Of a stretch of 64,000 nucleotides of DNA, positions 44,627 through 52,145 are shown piece by piece (position 1 is the first letter of the stretch; every line of letters starts with the position of its first letter). Under the pieces are notes generated by a model. That model ran no database searches and had not been told where the DNA came from. It saw only the letters and a list, made by a program, of their open reading frames with translations. The DNA comes from an uncultured Prevotella sp. (GTDB lineage: Bacteria; Bacteroidota; Bacteroidia; Bacteroidales; Bacteroidaceae), in the NCBI GenBank assembly GCA_946403845.1, contig CAMJBL010000006.1:26899-90898 (forward strand), in the 5' to 3' direction. The position numbers and the translations under genes were made by a program.

Positions 44627-45537
44627 ATATCTTTAGGCTCAGTATGATTAATAACAGGTTGTTTCAGCTTGTTGCGATAGGCCTGATAACAGGCTGACGA
44701 TGGCACAACATCGATAGGTGAACGCGTACAGGTGAGCAGGATTCGATCGCCACTTATGCGTTCTGCTATCCAGAGATATTTCTGTCCCTTGCGCTGGTCC
44801 TTCAGAGTAAAGAACAGCTGCTCATTGGAGAAGTTCAACAGATAACCCGGCGTCTTACTATCGTAGCAACAGGCCACCTGCAACAATCGTCCGAAGAGGT
44901 CAAGTTCCTTTGTATCATCGAAGGCATAGGCCTTGCAGACAATCGTGTTGTCGTTGCTTCCTGGCGTACAATCCAGCGACACGGGATTGACATCGTTATA
45001 GTCTGCCAGTTTCGCAATAAACTCATCCACACGTGCAGGATCCTGATAAGGAACATCATCTGTGGTCTTAGCGGCAGCATAGTGTATATGGTTTTCCGCA
45101 AGACTGCCTTGGGCCTTCGCAAAAGAGGCTGGACGTTCGTCTGTATCAGGCTCAGCTTTTGCAGGCGACGGGCTATTAACCTGTGCTGAAGAAGGCTGCG
45201 CCGTTGAGGTTTTCTCTGTTGGAGTGTCCTCTGTTGAAGTGGGCTGGGGATTCTCAGGTTTAGGCGAAGTCTCAACATTCTGCGCAACATAGGTACTGGC
45301 TCCTGTCTCCTGACTCCTGACTTCTGTCTCCTTCTGCCACACCATCGTCCCTATACCTATTATAAATATTACAGAGGCGGCAGCAGCCATCCAGCGCCAA
45401 ATCATGGGATGACGCTTCTTGGGCGCTATTTCCTTCATAACGTTGTCGCAGAAGTCGGCTGGCACTTCGGGCTTTATCCGATGTAATTCCCTTCGTTTCA
45501 GGGCCTCTCGAATGTCAATATCTTTCAACTCATTCAT
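44623..45537 (-). CDS. Probable membrane anti-sigma factor
   Basis: A 304-aa single-pass membrane protein. A cytoplasmic N-terminus (about 1-46, with LKRRELHRIKPEVPADFCDNVMKEIAPKK) precedes one transmembrane helix (about 48-66). A low-complexity Pro/Ser/Thr/Glu-rich stretch (about 70-145) leads to a periplasmic domain (about 155-304). Position directly after an ECF sigma gene, with an 8-base overlap, supports an anti-sigma role, although no ZAS zinc motif is present. The segment KETEVRSQETGAS just outside the membrane is encoded by a heptamer repeat. The periplasmic part contains a LLNFSNEQLFFTLKDQRKGQ stretch of unknown family. Confidence 0.75.
   Translation of the reverse strand: MNELKDIDIREALKRRELHRIKPEVPADFCDNVMKEIAPKKRHPMIWRWMAAAASVIFIIGIGTMVWQKETEVRSQETGASTYVAQNVETSPKPENPQPTSTEDTPTEKTSTAQPSSAQVNSPSPAKAEPDTDERPASFAKAQGSLAENHIHYAAAKTTDDVPYQDPARVDEFIAKLADYNDVNPVSLDCTPGSNDNTIVCKAYAFDDTKELDLFGRLLQVACCYDSKTPGYLLNFSNEQLFFTLKDQRKGQKYLWIAERISGDRILLTCTRSPIDVVPSSACYQAYRNKLKQPVINHTEPKDI
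45300..45327. repeat. Heptamer tandem repeat (CTCCTGA family) inside the anti-sigma gene
   Basis: CTCCTGT, CTCCTGA, CTCCTGA, CTTCTGT, in frame within the anti-sigma coding sequence, encoding part of the linker just after its transmembrane helix. Confidence 0.82.
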
Positions 45538-46087
45538 TATCTTTCTGTTTTATCAACTGCAAGAGTTTCTTTCTGATGCGATGGAGCCGGGAGGCCAATG
45601 TGTTGGACTCAGCATCCATGATGTAGGCGATTTCTCGCAATGGGCGATCCTCGTAATAATAGAGATGCAACAGCAGCCTTTCGTCAGGCGGCAGATCATC
45701 GATGGCTTCTTCCATCAGCGCTATCCGCTCTTCTTTGCCTGTTGACAGTTCGTCATCTGCTACGGCTGGTATGTCAGCGAGGTCAACATAGTGCAGCTGC
45801 TTGCGCCTCAGGCGGTTGATCGATTCGCGGTAGGCGATACGGCAGACCCACGTACAGAACGACGATTGGAATCTGAACGATGCCAGCGAGCGGAAAGCCT
45901 TTACAAAGGCGTCCTGCGACACCTCTCTGGCATCCTCGGCATCAGGCAGCATCTGCGATGTAAAATGAAGCACACGTTGTGAATAGGTATTCACAAACCA
46001 GGCATACTCCTCGTGCTTGCCATCGAGTATCCGCCCGATGCGCTGCTGTTCGTTATCCGTTTGATCGTCAATGATGATCTCGCTCAT
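45530..46087 (-). CDS. ECF-type RNA polymerase sigma factor
   Basis: A 185-aa sigma-70 family regulator. Region 2 (about 25-95) shows EEYAWFVNTYSQRVLHFTSQML, DAREVSQDAFVKAFRSLASF and FCTWVCRIAYRESINRLRR. Region 4 (about 120-175) has LPPDERLLLHLYYYEDRPLREIAYIMDAESNTLASRLHRIRKKLLQL, the DNA-binding helix-turn-helix. It is followed with an 8-base overlap by the probable anti-sigma gene, the usual order. It probably directs RNA polymerase to envelope genes, perhaps including the ten genes downstream. No self-evident promoter was seen in the 57-base gap upstream. Confidence 0.93.
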   Translation of the reverse strand: MSEIIIDDQTDNEQQRIGRILDGKHEEYAWFVNTYSQRVLHFTSQMLPDAEDAREVSQDAFVKAFRSLASFRFQSSFCTWVCRIAYRESINRLRRKQLHYVDLADIPAVADDELSTGKEERIALMEEAIDDLPPDERLLLHLYYYEDRPLREIAYIMDAESNTLASRLHRIRKKLLQLIKQKDNE

Positions 46088-46144
46088 TCTACTTGATAGA
46101 CAAGGATAAAATCAAATTATTACAGAGTTATGTGTTAAAGTATC

Positions 46145-46972
46145 TTAATCTAATTCGTAACCTTTCACCGTGATGGCGGGGCTGATAGGGTAAGTCTTCT
46201 GTTTGCCTTTGACCTCTCTGCGATACAGGCCTTTCTGCAGAGAAGCCTTCAAATAGAGGTAGCCATCACCATCATTATCCACGACACGGATGCTGAGGTA
46301 ATAATGCTTCTTACGCTTAAGGACAAGAGTCTCCTCCGGGCGGACATCCATCACATATTTGCCGTCTGTCTGCTTCACGATTTCGTAGATTGGTTTCTGA
46401 AGGATATTCACATATTTCCCGTCCTGCTTCTCATAGAGATTAAAGCTCACCGTACATTGCTTGAAGGTACATCCGGCCACCTTCAGCAGGATATCGCTGA
46501 TGACGTAATCTTTATTACACGAGAAGGTGATACCGACCTCAGGCGCATCGGGAGAGCCATGCGCATCTTTTCCGCCATAACCTACTGCCCCCCCTGGAAA
46601 AATCACGCCCTTGCCCGCGATGGTCTTGGGCTTATTCTTCTTGCCGACCACCACCTCAGATAGTTCCACCACCTTGTCTTTCAGCACCACCGTCAAGTCC
46701 TTACCATTGGCATATTCCTGATAAGGAACCGTGGCAGGAAGATACGACACATGGGTAAACGACAGATCTTCTTTCCGGCCTTTGGGAATGGTGAGTTCAA
46801 AGTGTCCCTTGGCATCCGAGATCACGCCGACGCTATCCTCCTCGAAGCCGATGCTGACATACTCTACCGTCTCGCCGCGTTCGTTAACGACATTGCCCGT
46901 AACCTTCGTCTGAGCCATCGTCGTCCCAACGCCAATGGCAAGCAATGCGATAAGAATAGTTTTCTTATTCAT
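46145..46972 (-). CDS. Secreted carboxypeptidase-regulatory-like domain protein
   Basis: A 275-aa protein starting at ATG 46972 with signal peptide MNKKTILIALLAIGVGTTMAQ. Residues about 22-105 are a CarboxypepD_reg-like beta-sandwich (KVTGNVVNERGETVEYVSIGFEEDSVGVISDAKGHFELTIPKG), the domain usually found at the N-terminus of SusC receptors. A VVELSEVVVGKKNKP linker follows, as it would in a TonB receptor, but the protein then continues into a 150-residue beta domain rather than a plug and barrel. It therefore looks like a stand-alone relative. Its ATG overlaps the TGA of the transglutaminase-like gene, so the two are co-translated. Function unknown. Confidence 0.8.
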   Translation of the reverse strand: MNKKTILIALLAIGVGTTMAQTKVTGNVVNERGETVEYVSIGFEEDSVGVISDAKGHFELTIPKGRKEDLSFTHVSYLPATVPYQEYANGKDLTVVLKDKVVELSEVVVGKKNKPKTIAGKGVIFPGGAVGYGGKDAHGSPDAPEVGITFSCNKDYVISDILLKVAGCTFKQCTVSFNLYEKQDGKYVNILQKPIYEIVKQTDGKYVMDVRPEETLVLKRKKHYYLSIRVVDNDGDGYLYLKASLQKGLYRREVKGKQKTYPISPAITVKGYELD

Positions 46973-47904
46973 TGTATATTCGATGGTTTGGCCCAAAATT
47001 GACTGGCATCGCTGGTGACGATATCGTCAGAGTCTGCACCTGTACGGAAAGGATCAAACCCTGGTGGCACAAGACGGATGTATCTGCCGGTATTGGAATT
47101 CTGCATATCCGTCTCCTGGTCGTAAGTAGGCGTCTCCCATGAAGCGAACCAATAGGTGTTCTTTGCCATATAGGAATAATAAAAACATATCTCGTTTGAA
47201 CCGGCAGCAAATGCGTCGTGGAAATAGATCTCATCGCCCGAGATGTATCTCTCGCGCATCTCGGCCAACGAAAGCGGTGTGCCAGACTTGTCCGTCGCAT
47301 AATTGCCATTAAAGTCCGAATCTATCATGGCCCACTTGTTCAGTTCCGGCAGCCATACCTGATTCACGACATGACAATCTGAGTCCGTGCTGTCTTTTGG
47401 CAAACAGGTGATGAATGTCGCATTGATGCCGGCTGCAGTCAGGAGCTCAAACAACATAATGCTGTGAAGTCGGCAATTGAAGGCCGGCTCTACGTTTTTG
47501 GTATATTCCCACAGCGCGATGGCATTCCGCTTTTCGGGCTGAACCTGCTGGTTGGCATGAGGAACGTGGCTGGCCACAAACCGGGCAAGCCTAAGCGTCT
47601 TATCCCATGTGGACGTTGAGCACCCCACAATAGAGTCAACATTGAAATACGCCTTGATCTCTTGTGCCTTAGTCGAATCCGACAGACTATGGATATTAAA
47701 TGAGGTGGTGTCGGGGGCGTAATCACCTGCCTGTTGCAGCAACGCTGAATATTTTTCCAACTCTATCTCGTAGTCTGGATTTATCTTTATATCTATATCT
47801 CTGAAACTCCCGATAATTAAAATAACTGTAGCCAACACGCCAATCACAGCAAAAACATGCCAGAAAACGACAAGTACCTTTTTAAATCCTTTACGTAAAG
47901 TCAT
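46969..47904 (-). CDS. Membrane-anchored transglutaminase-like protein
   Basis: A 311-aa protein with an N-terminal signal anchor (about residues 10-32, VFWHVFAVIGVLATVILIIGS) and a transglutaminase-like core. The putative Cys-His-Asp triad is visible: Cys144 in PAFNCRLHSIMLFELL, His in DSDCHVVNQVWLPE, and Asp in KWAMIDSDFNGN. The family includes cysteine proteases and amidases; with a periplasmic location it may act on peptides or cell-wall material. First gene of a two-gene unit with the carboxypeptidase-regulatory-like protein, driven by a well-formed promoter. The exact substrate cannot be told. Confidence 0.82.
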   Translation of the reverse strand: MTLRKGFKKVLVVFWHVFAVIGVLATVILIIGSFRDIDIKINPDYEIELEKYSALLQQAGDYAPDTTSFNIHSLSDSTKAQEIKAYFNVDSIVGCSTSTWDKTLRLARFVASHVPHANQQVQPEKRNAIALWEYTKNVEPAFNCRLHSIMLFELLTAAGINATFITCLPKDSTDSDCHVVNQVWLPELNKWAMIDSDFNGNYATDKSGTPLSLAEMRERYISGDEIYFHDAFAAGSNEICFYYSYMAKNTYWFASWETPTYDQETDMQNSNTGRYIRLVPPGFDPFRTGADSDDIVTSDASQFWAKPSNIQ

Positions 47905-47951
47905 AATAGTATAATGATAGTTTACTTCATAAATAGTTGATATTCGCGCTG

Positions 47952-47981
47952 CAAAGATATTCTTTTCTATTGTAACCGCAA
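47952..47981 (-). promoter_or_regulatory. Promoter for the transglutaminase-like operon
   Basis: Minus strand: TTG (47981-47979), a 19-base spacer, then TATCTTTG (47959-47952), a near-consensus Bacteroidota promoter about 48 bases upstream of the ATG at 47904. Confidence 0.8.
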
Positions 47982-48031
47982 TAAAATATCCTTACATCAA
48001 CCCAATTTTTCGCGTTCTTTAACCACTTTTT

Positions 48032-49249
48032 TTAGTTACTAACATAAACATTCGGGGACGGCGGTGTCAGGAACGTTGTGTGATACTTCAGGGACTCCAA
48101 GTGGCTGAGGGGTGCTTCCATGATGTTCCAGGAGAGGACGGCACCGTCGAAGCCATGGCTCAGCACAGCTTTCAGCGATTCCGAAACATATTCCGGCGAG
48201 GTGGGTACGATATCCTCACGGTAATTGATCTCAATGCCAGGATACTTGCCGCAGGCATAGGGTTCCATGGCCTTCAGCTGCGAATGCAGGAAATCCGTAT
48301 CCATCTTCAAATCCGGATAGCCTTTAGCGGCAGGAAGGACTTTCCGAAGCAGATCGTATTCATAACCCATGCCGGCAGGTGCAAAAGTCTGACGGTACAA
48401 CATAGGTTTTATAAAGTCGGCATGGTTGGCAAGGATGGCATAGTCCTGACCCACGAAAGGTGCCATAAAGGGCGCATACAGATCCATGCCCACTTCCAGA
48501 CCCCGGCTACGGAGACTGTCGGCGATGGCAGCCACCGACGAGCTGACCACGCGACCCTTAGCCTTGAAGTAGGCGGCAGCAACCGGATTCTCAAAGCTGA
48601 AGCCATCGGCAGGCGTATAGCCGCTCACAGAGAAAAAGGCATCGCCTTGGGCTTCGTATGCCGACTTGACCGCTTCGATGTCTACGCCTTCAGCCGCAAA
48701 GCGTTCCACGCAAATGGGACAGCCGCAGCCCAACACGCCACCCAATCCGCCTACAAACGACTGGGTGCGGATGCGATCCAGAAACACGCCATCGAAGCCG
48801 CAGTCGCTGAACCGCTGGTCGTAGATGGCCACCACGTTAGCGATATTCTGCGGGTCCGAGGGACAGTTGAAACGGAACCCCTCCCCTGCTGCCAGATCGT
48901 AGTTGGCCGGCACTTGTCCCCACAGATCCACAGCGGGGCTGTTCTCGCAGACCTCCTCCGTCTCGGCAAACACCGGAAGCCACAGCAGCATGCGGATATT
49001 CCTGGCATGCAGATATTCGCCCACCTTTCTGTAGATCTCCTTATCCTGGCTCCAGCCGATGATGACCCTCTGCACAGGAATCAGTTGGCTTACGGTGTCG
49101 ATGCGGCCGATAATCTGATCGGCCGTATAGTCCGGCGATTGCCACCCGCCCAGCGATACCTGGACGATATACCCCGCCTCCTGCTGTTTCTGCTCCTGAC
49201 AGGCCAGCAAGGCCATAAGGCTAATGATAAAGCATACAATCTTTTTCAT
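48032..49249 (-). CDS. TIM-barrel lipoprotein, putative glycoside hydrolase
   Basis: A 405-aa lipoprotein (signal ending MALLAC, Cys17). The sequence alternates strand and helix as in a TIM barrel: PVQRVIIGWSQD, IRMLLWLPVFAETEEV, a long loop, FSDCGFDGVFLDRIR with a likely catalytic Asp, LEVGMDLYAPF, ADFIKPMLYRQ and GFDGAVLSWNIMEAP. The FDGVFLD and KPMLY motifs recall the GHL/GH114-like groups of poorly characterised hydrolases. A four-cysteine cluster (GCGCPICVERF) within the barrel is unusual and could bind metal. It has its own promoter and is followed by an intergenic gap, so it looks like a single-gene unit. The substrate is unknown. Confidence 0.72.
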   Translation of the reverse strand: MKKIVCFIISLMALLACQEQKQQEAGYIVQVSLGGWQSPDYTADQIIGRIDTVSQLIPVQRVIIGWSQDKEIYRKVGEYLHARNIRMLLWLPVFAETEEVCENSPAVDLWGQVPANYDLAAGEGFRFNCPSDPQNIANVVAIYDQRFSDCGFDGVFLDRIRTQSFVGGLGGVLGCGCPICVERFAAEGVDIEAVKSAYEAQGDAFFSVSGYTPADGFSFENPVAAAYFKAKGRVVSSSVAAIADSLRSRGLEVGMDLYAPFMAPFVGQDYAILANHADFIKPMLYRQTFAPAGMGYEYDLLRKVLPAAKGYPDLKMDTDFLHSQLKAMEPYACGKYPGIEINYREDIVPTSPEYVSESLKAVLSHGFDGAVLSWNIMEAPLSHLESLKYHTTFLTPPSPNVYVSN

Positions 49250-49311
49250 AATGACAATTGTTTATGATCTTAAATATCCATTTTAAACATCGTTCCCAGC
49301 CCCTCTTTGTG

Positions 49312-49342
49312 CAAAGATACAAAGAAATCTGCACAAAACAAA
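49312..49342 (-). promoter_or_regulatory. Promoter for the TIM-barrel lipoprotein gene
   Basis: Minus strand TTTG (49342-49339), a 19-base spacer and TATCTTTG (49319-49312): an exact match to the Bacteroidota consensus, about 63 bases before the ATG. Confidence 0.85.
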
Positions 49343-49417
49343 GTAAAAGCACATTTTTAACAGTATGACAGGTTTGAGTGGATAATATCAGTTGATTTTG
49401 CATCAACGAGTCCTTAC

Positions 49418-49628
49418 TTACTCACTTACTCACTTACTCAACTAGGACAAGTAGGTTTTTCAATATGGAAAGGGGCATAATGTTGTTCTGGGATCTGAAG
49501 TGGAAGAGGATGATTAAGATATGTATTATTAATATTATATATATTATAATATATATAATATCTTATGTTTAGGTTTTTTAATCTTTAAAATGCTCTTGTC
49601 CTAGTTGAGTAAGTGAGTAAGTGAGTAA
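49418..49628. repeat. Perfect 34-bp inverted repeat built from TTACTCAC units
   Basis: The left arm (49418-49451) reads two TTACTCAC units, TTACTCAA and CTAGGACAAG; the right arm (49595-49628) is its exact reverse complement. The arms enclose 143 A/T-rich bases. No clear target-site duplication flanks the pair, and no open frame or promoter was found inside. Confidence 0.92.
49534..49559. repeat. Perfect 26-bp A/T palindrome
   Basis: ATTATATATATTA followed by its exact reverse complement, within the loop of the 34-bp inverted repeat. A weaker TAAGATAT/ATATCTTA pair (49515-49522, 49558-49565) lies around it. Confidence 0.85.
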
Positions 49629-49696
49629 CTTCAGTGGGACACAAACTTTTTTGAAAAATAATTTCTAAAAAACATGCATATATCATGAAAATTTCG

Positions 49697-49704
49697 TACC
49701 TTTG
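49697..49704 (+). promoter_or_regulatory. Orphan plus-strand promoter -7 box
   Basis: TACCTTTG followed by CAAC, a strong TAnnTTTG match with only a weak TG near -33. No gene follows on the plus strand; transcription would run toward and antisense to the gene ending at 49908. A small RNA or a lost gene is possible. Confidence 0.5.
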
Positions 49705-49907
49705 CAACAAGTTGCAAAATAGACATCAAGCAGCTAAATTTGCGGCATAACTATCGCGAAAATTTTTCTTAGTGCACGAAGAAGTTTTTTATAGGCATAC
49801 CGCAAAATGAGGTAGAAAGGAAAAGGCTTTAAGGACGCAGAAATATTTTTACACCATTAAGATTTTAGATTTTATGACACTTAAGGTAAAGGCAGTGTAT
49901 CATATAT

Positions 49908-51452
49908 TCAGGGTGCTGTCTGATAGATATCCATGTCTTGGTTGTATGCGGGCGAGTGTATCGACAGCAGGTTGAGCACGGAATGGAAGATATAGTGCTG
50001 CTCGAGCACCGCTGGCAGATTGCTCTTGTAGGTGCGGAAGCCGTCGGAGGTCCATACCAGGAAGGGAATCTCGTACTGTTCCTTGGGAGCCAGTCGCATC
50101 GGCAGGCCGTGCATGAACATCTTGTTCTCGCCCAGCGACTCGCCGTGGTCGGAGATAAAGATCATGGCGCTTTTCCAATCCGTCATGCCGCGCAGGGTAT
50201 TGATCAGTCCGTCGAGCAGGAAGTCGGTATAGCGGATGGTGTTGTCGTAGGCATTGATGAGCATCGCGATATTCTTCTCGCCTTCCTCGACGTTTCTGGC
50301 CACGGGCTTATACACCTCGAAGGCCTTGGGATATTTGTCGGCATACTTCGGTCCGTGACTGGTGCTGGTATGGAGGATGATGAGCACCTTGGATTTGGCG
50401 CTCGACTCGATGCGTTCGCGAAGGCCCCTGAAGAGAATGGCGTCGAAGGCTTCGTCCTCATCGGGATACTGGACGCCGAGCTCATCGTCGGTGAGGTATT
50501 CGTCGATATGGATGGGGGGCTCTCCCCAGTTGGACGTGCGCCACGACACGTCGGCTCCCGTGCGGAAGGCATAGTTGGGCAGCAGCTCGTAGAGGTCGCC
50601 GCTGTCGATGGGTTCAAGGATGGCCTTGGTGCCGGCGGTGGTGTAAGTGGCGCATGAGGTGGCCTCGAACACCTTCAGGCCGGGCTGCTTCGAGAGCAGG
50701 GGATTGGTATCGCGCTGATAGCCGTAGAGCTGGAAGTTGGCCTTTCTGGCCGACTCGCCGATGACGAGCACCACCACCGCCTTCTCATCGTCGGTGATGC
50801 GGCCGTCGGGCAGTTTGATCTCCTCGGCATTCTCGTCCTGACTGAAGCTGATGATGCGGCCGGTGTTCACCAGATACGACCAGGGTTGCAGCAGGCCGCC
50901 CAGTTCGGTATCGTGCTCAGTGACAAAGAGCGTCTGGTTGAAGTTCAGCAGCGCGACGACGAGGACGATGGCCAACGAGCTGCCGCAGCAGACGGCCAAC
51001 CGCTTGGCCTTGCCGATGACCACTGGCTGCAGCAGGCAATACAAGGCGGGGAGGACGCCGAAGACAAGGATGAAAAGCCACAGCGACCAGCTGAAGAAGC
51101 CTGAGGCCTCGGAATAGCGGGTGTTGAAGACGTTCTCGATGGTCGTGGCATCGATCATCACGTTGTAGGTGACGATGAAGTAGACCGCCGTTGCATTGAT
51201 GATTGCAAGGATCGCCAGCAGGATGCGGCCCGCCAATCGCAAGAGGAACATCACGAGATAAGTCATCATGAAGTTGAGCGCCAACATGATGACCACCAGC
51301 GATGCCAGCAGGAAAATCTTCCCACCTGTGCTCTCATTGGTATTGTCGGCCACATAGTTAAAGAAAGGCAGGTTGTAGAACAACAGCGTTGCCAGGCTGA
51401 CGATGCACGAGAATACGAATAGCGAGATGGGCTTGCGTAATGATTTCATCAT
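49908..51452 (-). CDS. Lipid A phosphoethanolamine transferase (EptA family)
   Basis: A 514-aa inner-membrane enzyme. About five N-terminal transmembrane helices (residues 5-165) precede a periplasmic sulfatase-fold domain with the family motifs: VVVLVIGESARKANFQLYGYQRDTNPLL, the nucleophile region EATSCATYTTAG, LHTSTSHGPKYADKYP, YDNTIRYTDFLLD and ISDHGESLGENKMFMHG. Members move phosphoethanolamine from phosphatidylethanolamine to lipid A, lowering negative charge and giving polymyxin and antimicrobial-peptide resistance. The usual periplasmic disulfide cysteines are missing; only the Cys beside the nucleophile remains. A TTG at 51467 could also start, but ATG 51452 or 51449 is more likely, 7-10 bases after the PAP2 stop. 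Last gene of the three-gene operon. Confidence 0.9.
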   Translation of the reverse strand: MMKSLRKPISLFVFSCIVSLATLLFYNLPFFNYVADNTNESTGGKIFLLASLVVIMLALNFMMTYLVMFLLRLAGRILLAILAIINATAVYFIVTYNVMIDATTIENVFNTRYSEASGFFSWSLWLFILVFGVLPALYCLLQPVVIGKAKRLAVCCGSSLAIVLVVALLNFNQTLFVTEHDTELGGLLQPWSYLVNTGRIISFSQDENAEEIKLPDGRITDDEKAVVVLVIGESARKANFQLYGYQRDTNPLLSKQPGLKVFEATSCATYTTAGTKAILEPIDSGDLYELLPNYAFRTGADVSWRTSNWGEPPIHIDEYLTDDELGVQYPDEDEAFDAILFRGLRERIESSAKSKVLIILHTSTSHGPKYADKYPKAFEVYKPVARNVEEGEKNIAMLINAYDNTIRYTDFLLDGLINTLRGMTDWKSAMIFISDHGESLGENKMFMHGLPMRLAPKEQYEIPFLVWTSDGFRTYKSNLPAVLEQHYIFHSVLNLLSIHSPAYNQDMDIYQTAP

Positions 51453-51459
51453 TTCTATA

Positions 51460-52134
51460 TCATTCAATTTTGAGTTTCAGGATCTTATGTCTGCCGAAAT
51501 AGAACATCAGGCACGGGGTCACGAATCCGATGAGGCTACCCACGCAGACATCCGACAGGAAATGTTGCGAAAGATAGACACGTGAGTAGGCGCCCAATGC
51601 TGCAAGCACAAAGAACGACAGCATCGTCGCACAGACCAGCATCTTTGCCCAGCGGTCATGCTGATAATCATTCAGTTTATAATGGCATGCTATGTAAAGC
51701 GCGCAACAGGTGAAGAACACAAAGAAGGTGGAGGCGTGACCCGATGGGAAGGAATTGCCGTGATGCATATCGACGCCCTGCACCAGAGGCAGGATCATGT
51801 TTTGGTATTGCTCGAACACACTGACAGGACGATCGGTGCAGATGGTATGTTTCAGGATCTGCAGCACGCCACCTCCCGACAGCTCGCAAAGGGCAAAGAA
51901 GATCGTGAATTTTATCTTCTTCCAGAGCAAAGGGAGCAGTACTATGACATATATAGGTCCTTCAGCCATCATGGAGTAATACTTAAAGAAGATATCCTGG
52001 ATGCTGGTGTGATAGGAATTCAGCAACATATGAAGCTCTGCCTTCGGATAGGCATACTGCAATCCGAAGACAATCATCAGCAGAATAAAATAGGCGATGA
52101 CATAAACTGAGAGCGTCTTCAATATCTGTTTCAT
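51460..52134 (-). CDS. PAP2-family membrane phosphatase
   Basis: A 224-aa multi-pass membrane protein of the PAP2 superfamily. All three active-site motifs are present: KHTICTDRP (KX6RP), PSGHAS, and SRVYLSQHFLSD (SRX5HX3D), with helices around them (IAYFILLMIVFGLQYAYP near the N-terminus). In Bacteroidota such enzymes include lipid A 1- and 4'-phosphatases as well as undecaprenyl-pyrophosphate phosphatases. Lying directly upstream of a lipid A phosphoethanolamine transferase favours lipid A dephosphorylation, which would remove the phosphate before or instead of capping it. Eleven bases separate it from the alarmone synthetase gene. The choice of lipid substrate is inference. Confidence 0.88.
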   Translation of the reverse strand: MKQILKTLSVYVIAYFILLMIVFGLQYAYPKAELHMLLNSYHTSIQDIFFKYYSMMAEGPIYVIVLLPLLWKKIKFTIFFALCELSGGGVLQILKHTICTDRPVSVFEQYQNMILPLVQGVDMHHGNSFPSGHASTFFVFFTCCALYIACHYKLNDYQHDRWAKMLVCATMLSFFVLAALGAYSRVYLSQHFLSDVCVGSLIGFVTPCLMFYFGRHKILKLKIE

Positions 52135-52145
52135 ATCTGTTTATC

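Larger units (their letters stand above)
49343..49907. other. 565-base gene-free stretch with large inverted repeat and orphan promoter
   Basis: No convincing coding sequence, tRNA or rRNA is visible here. The left part holds a perfect 34-bp inverted repeat, with a 26-bp A/T palindrome in its loop. The right part holds a plus-strand promoter (49697) followed by about 200 bases without a gene. The only open frame there is 34 codons from 49874, which runs into the 3' end of the convergent phosphoethanolamine transferase gene and looks accidental. Confidence 0.7.

Noticed and set aside
48080..49267. 395-codon plus-strand frame opposite the TIM-barrel lipoprotein
   Set aside because: The minus-strand protein has a signal peptide, lipobox, promoter and fold pattern; the plus frame has none of these.
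49418..49628. Insertion sequence
   Set aside because: The inverted repeat encloses only 143 bases with no transposase frame and no clear flanking target duplication.
49874..49978. 34-codon plus-strand ORF after the orphan promoter
   Set aside because: Most of it overlaps the end of the eptA-type gene in antisense, with no signal peptide, motif or coding bias.
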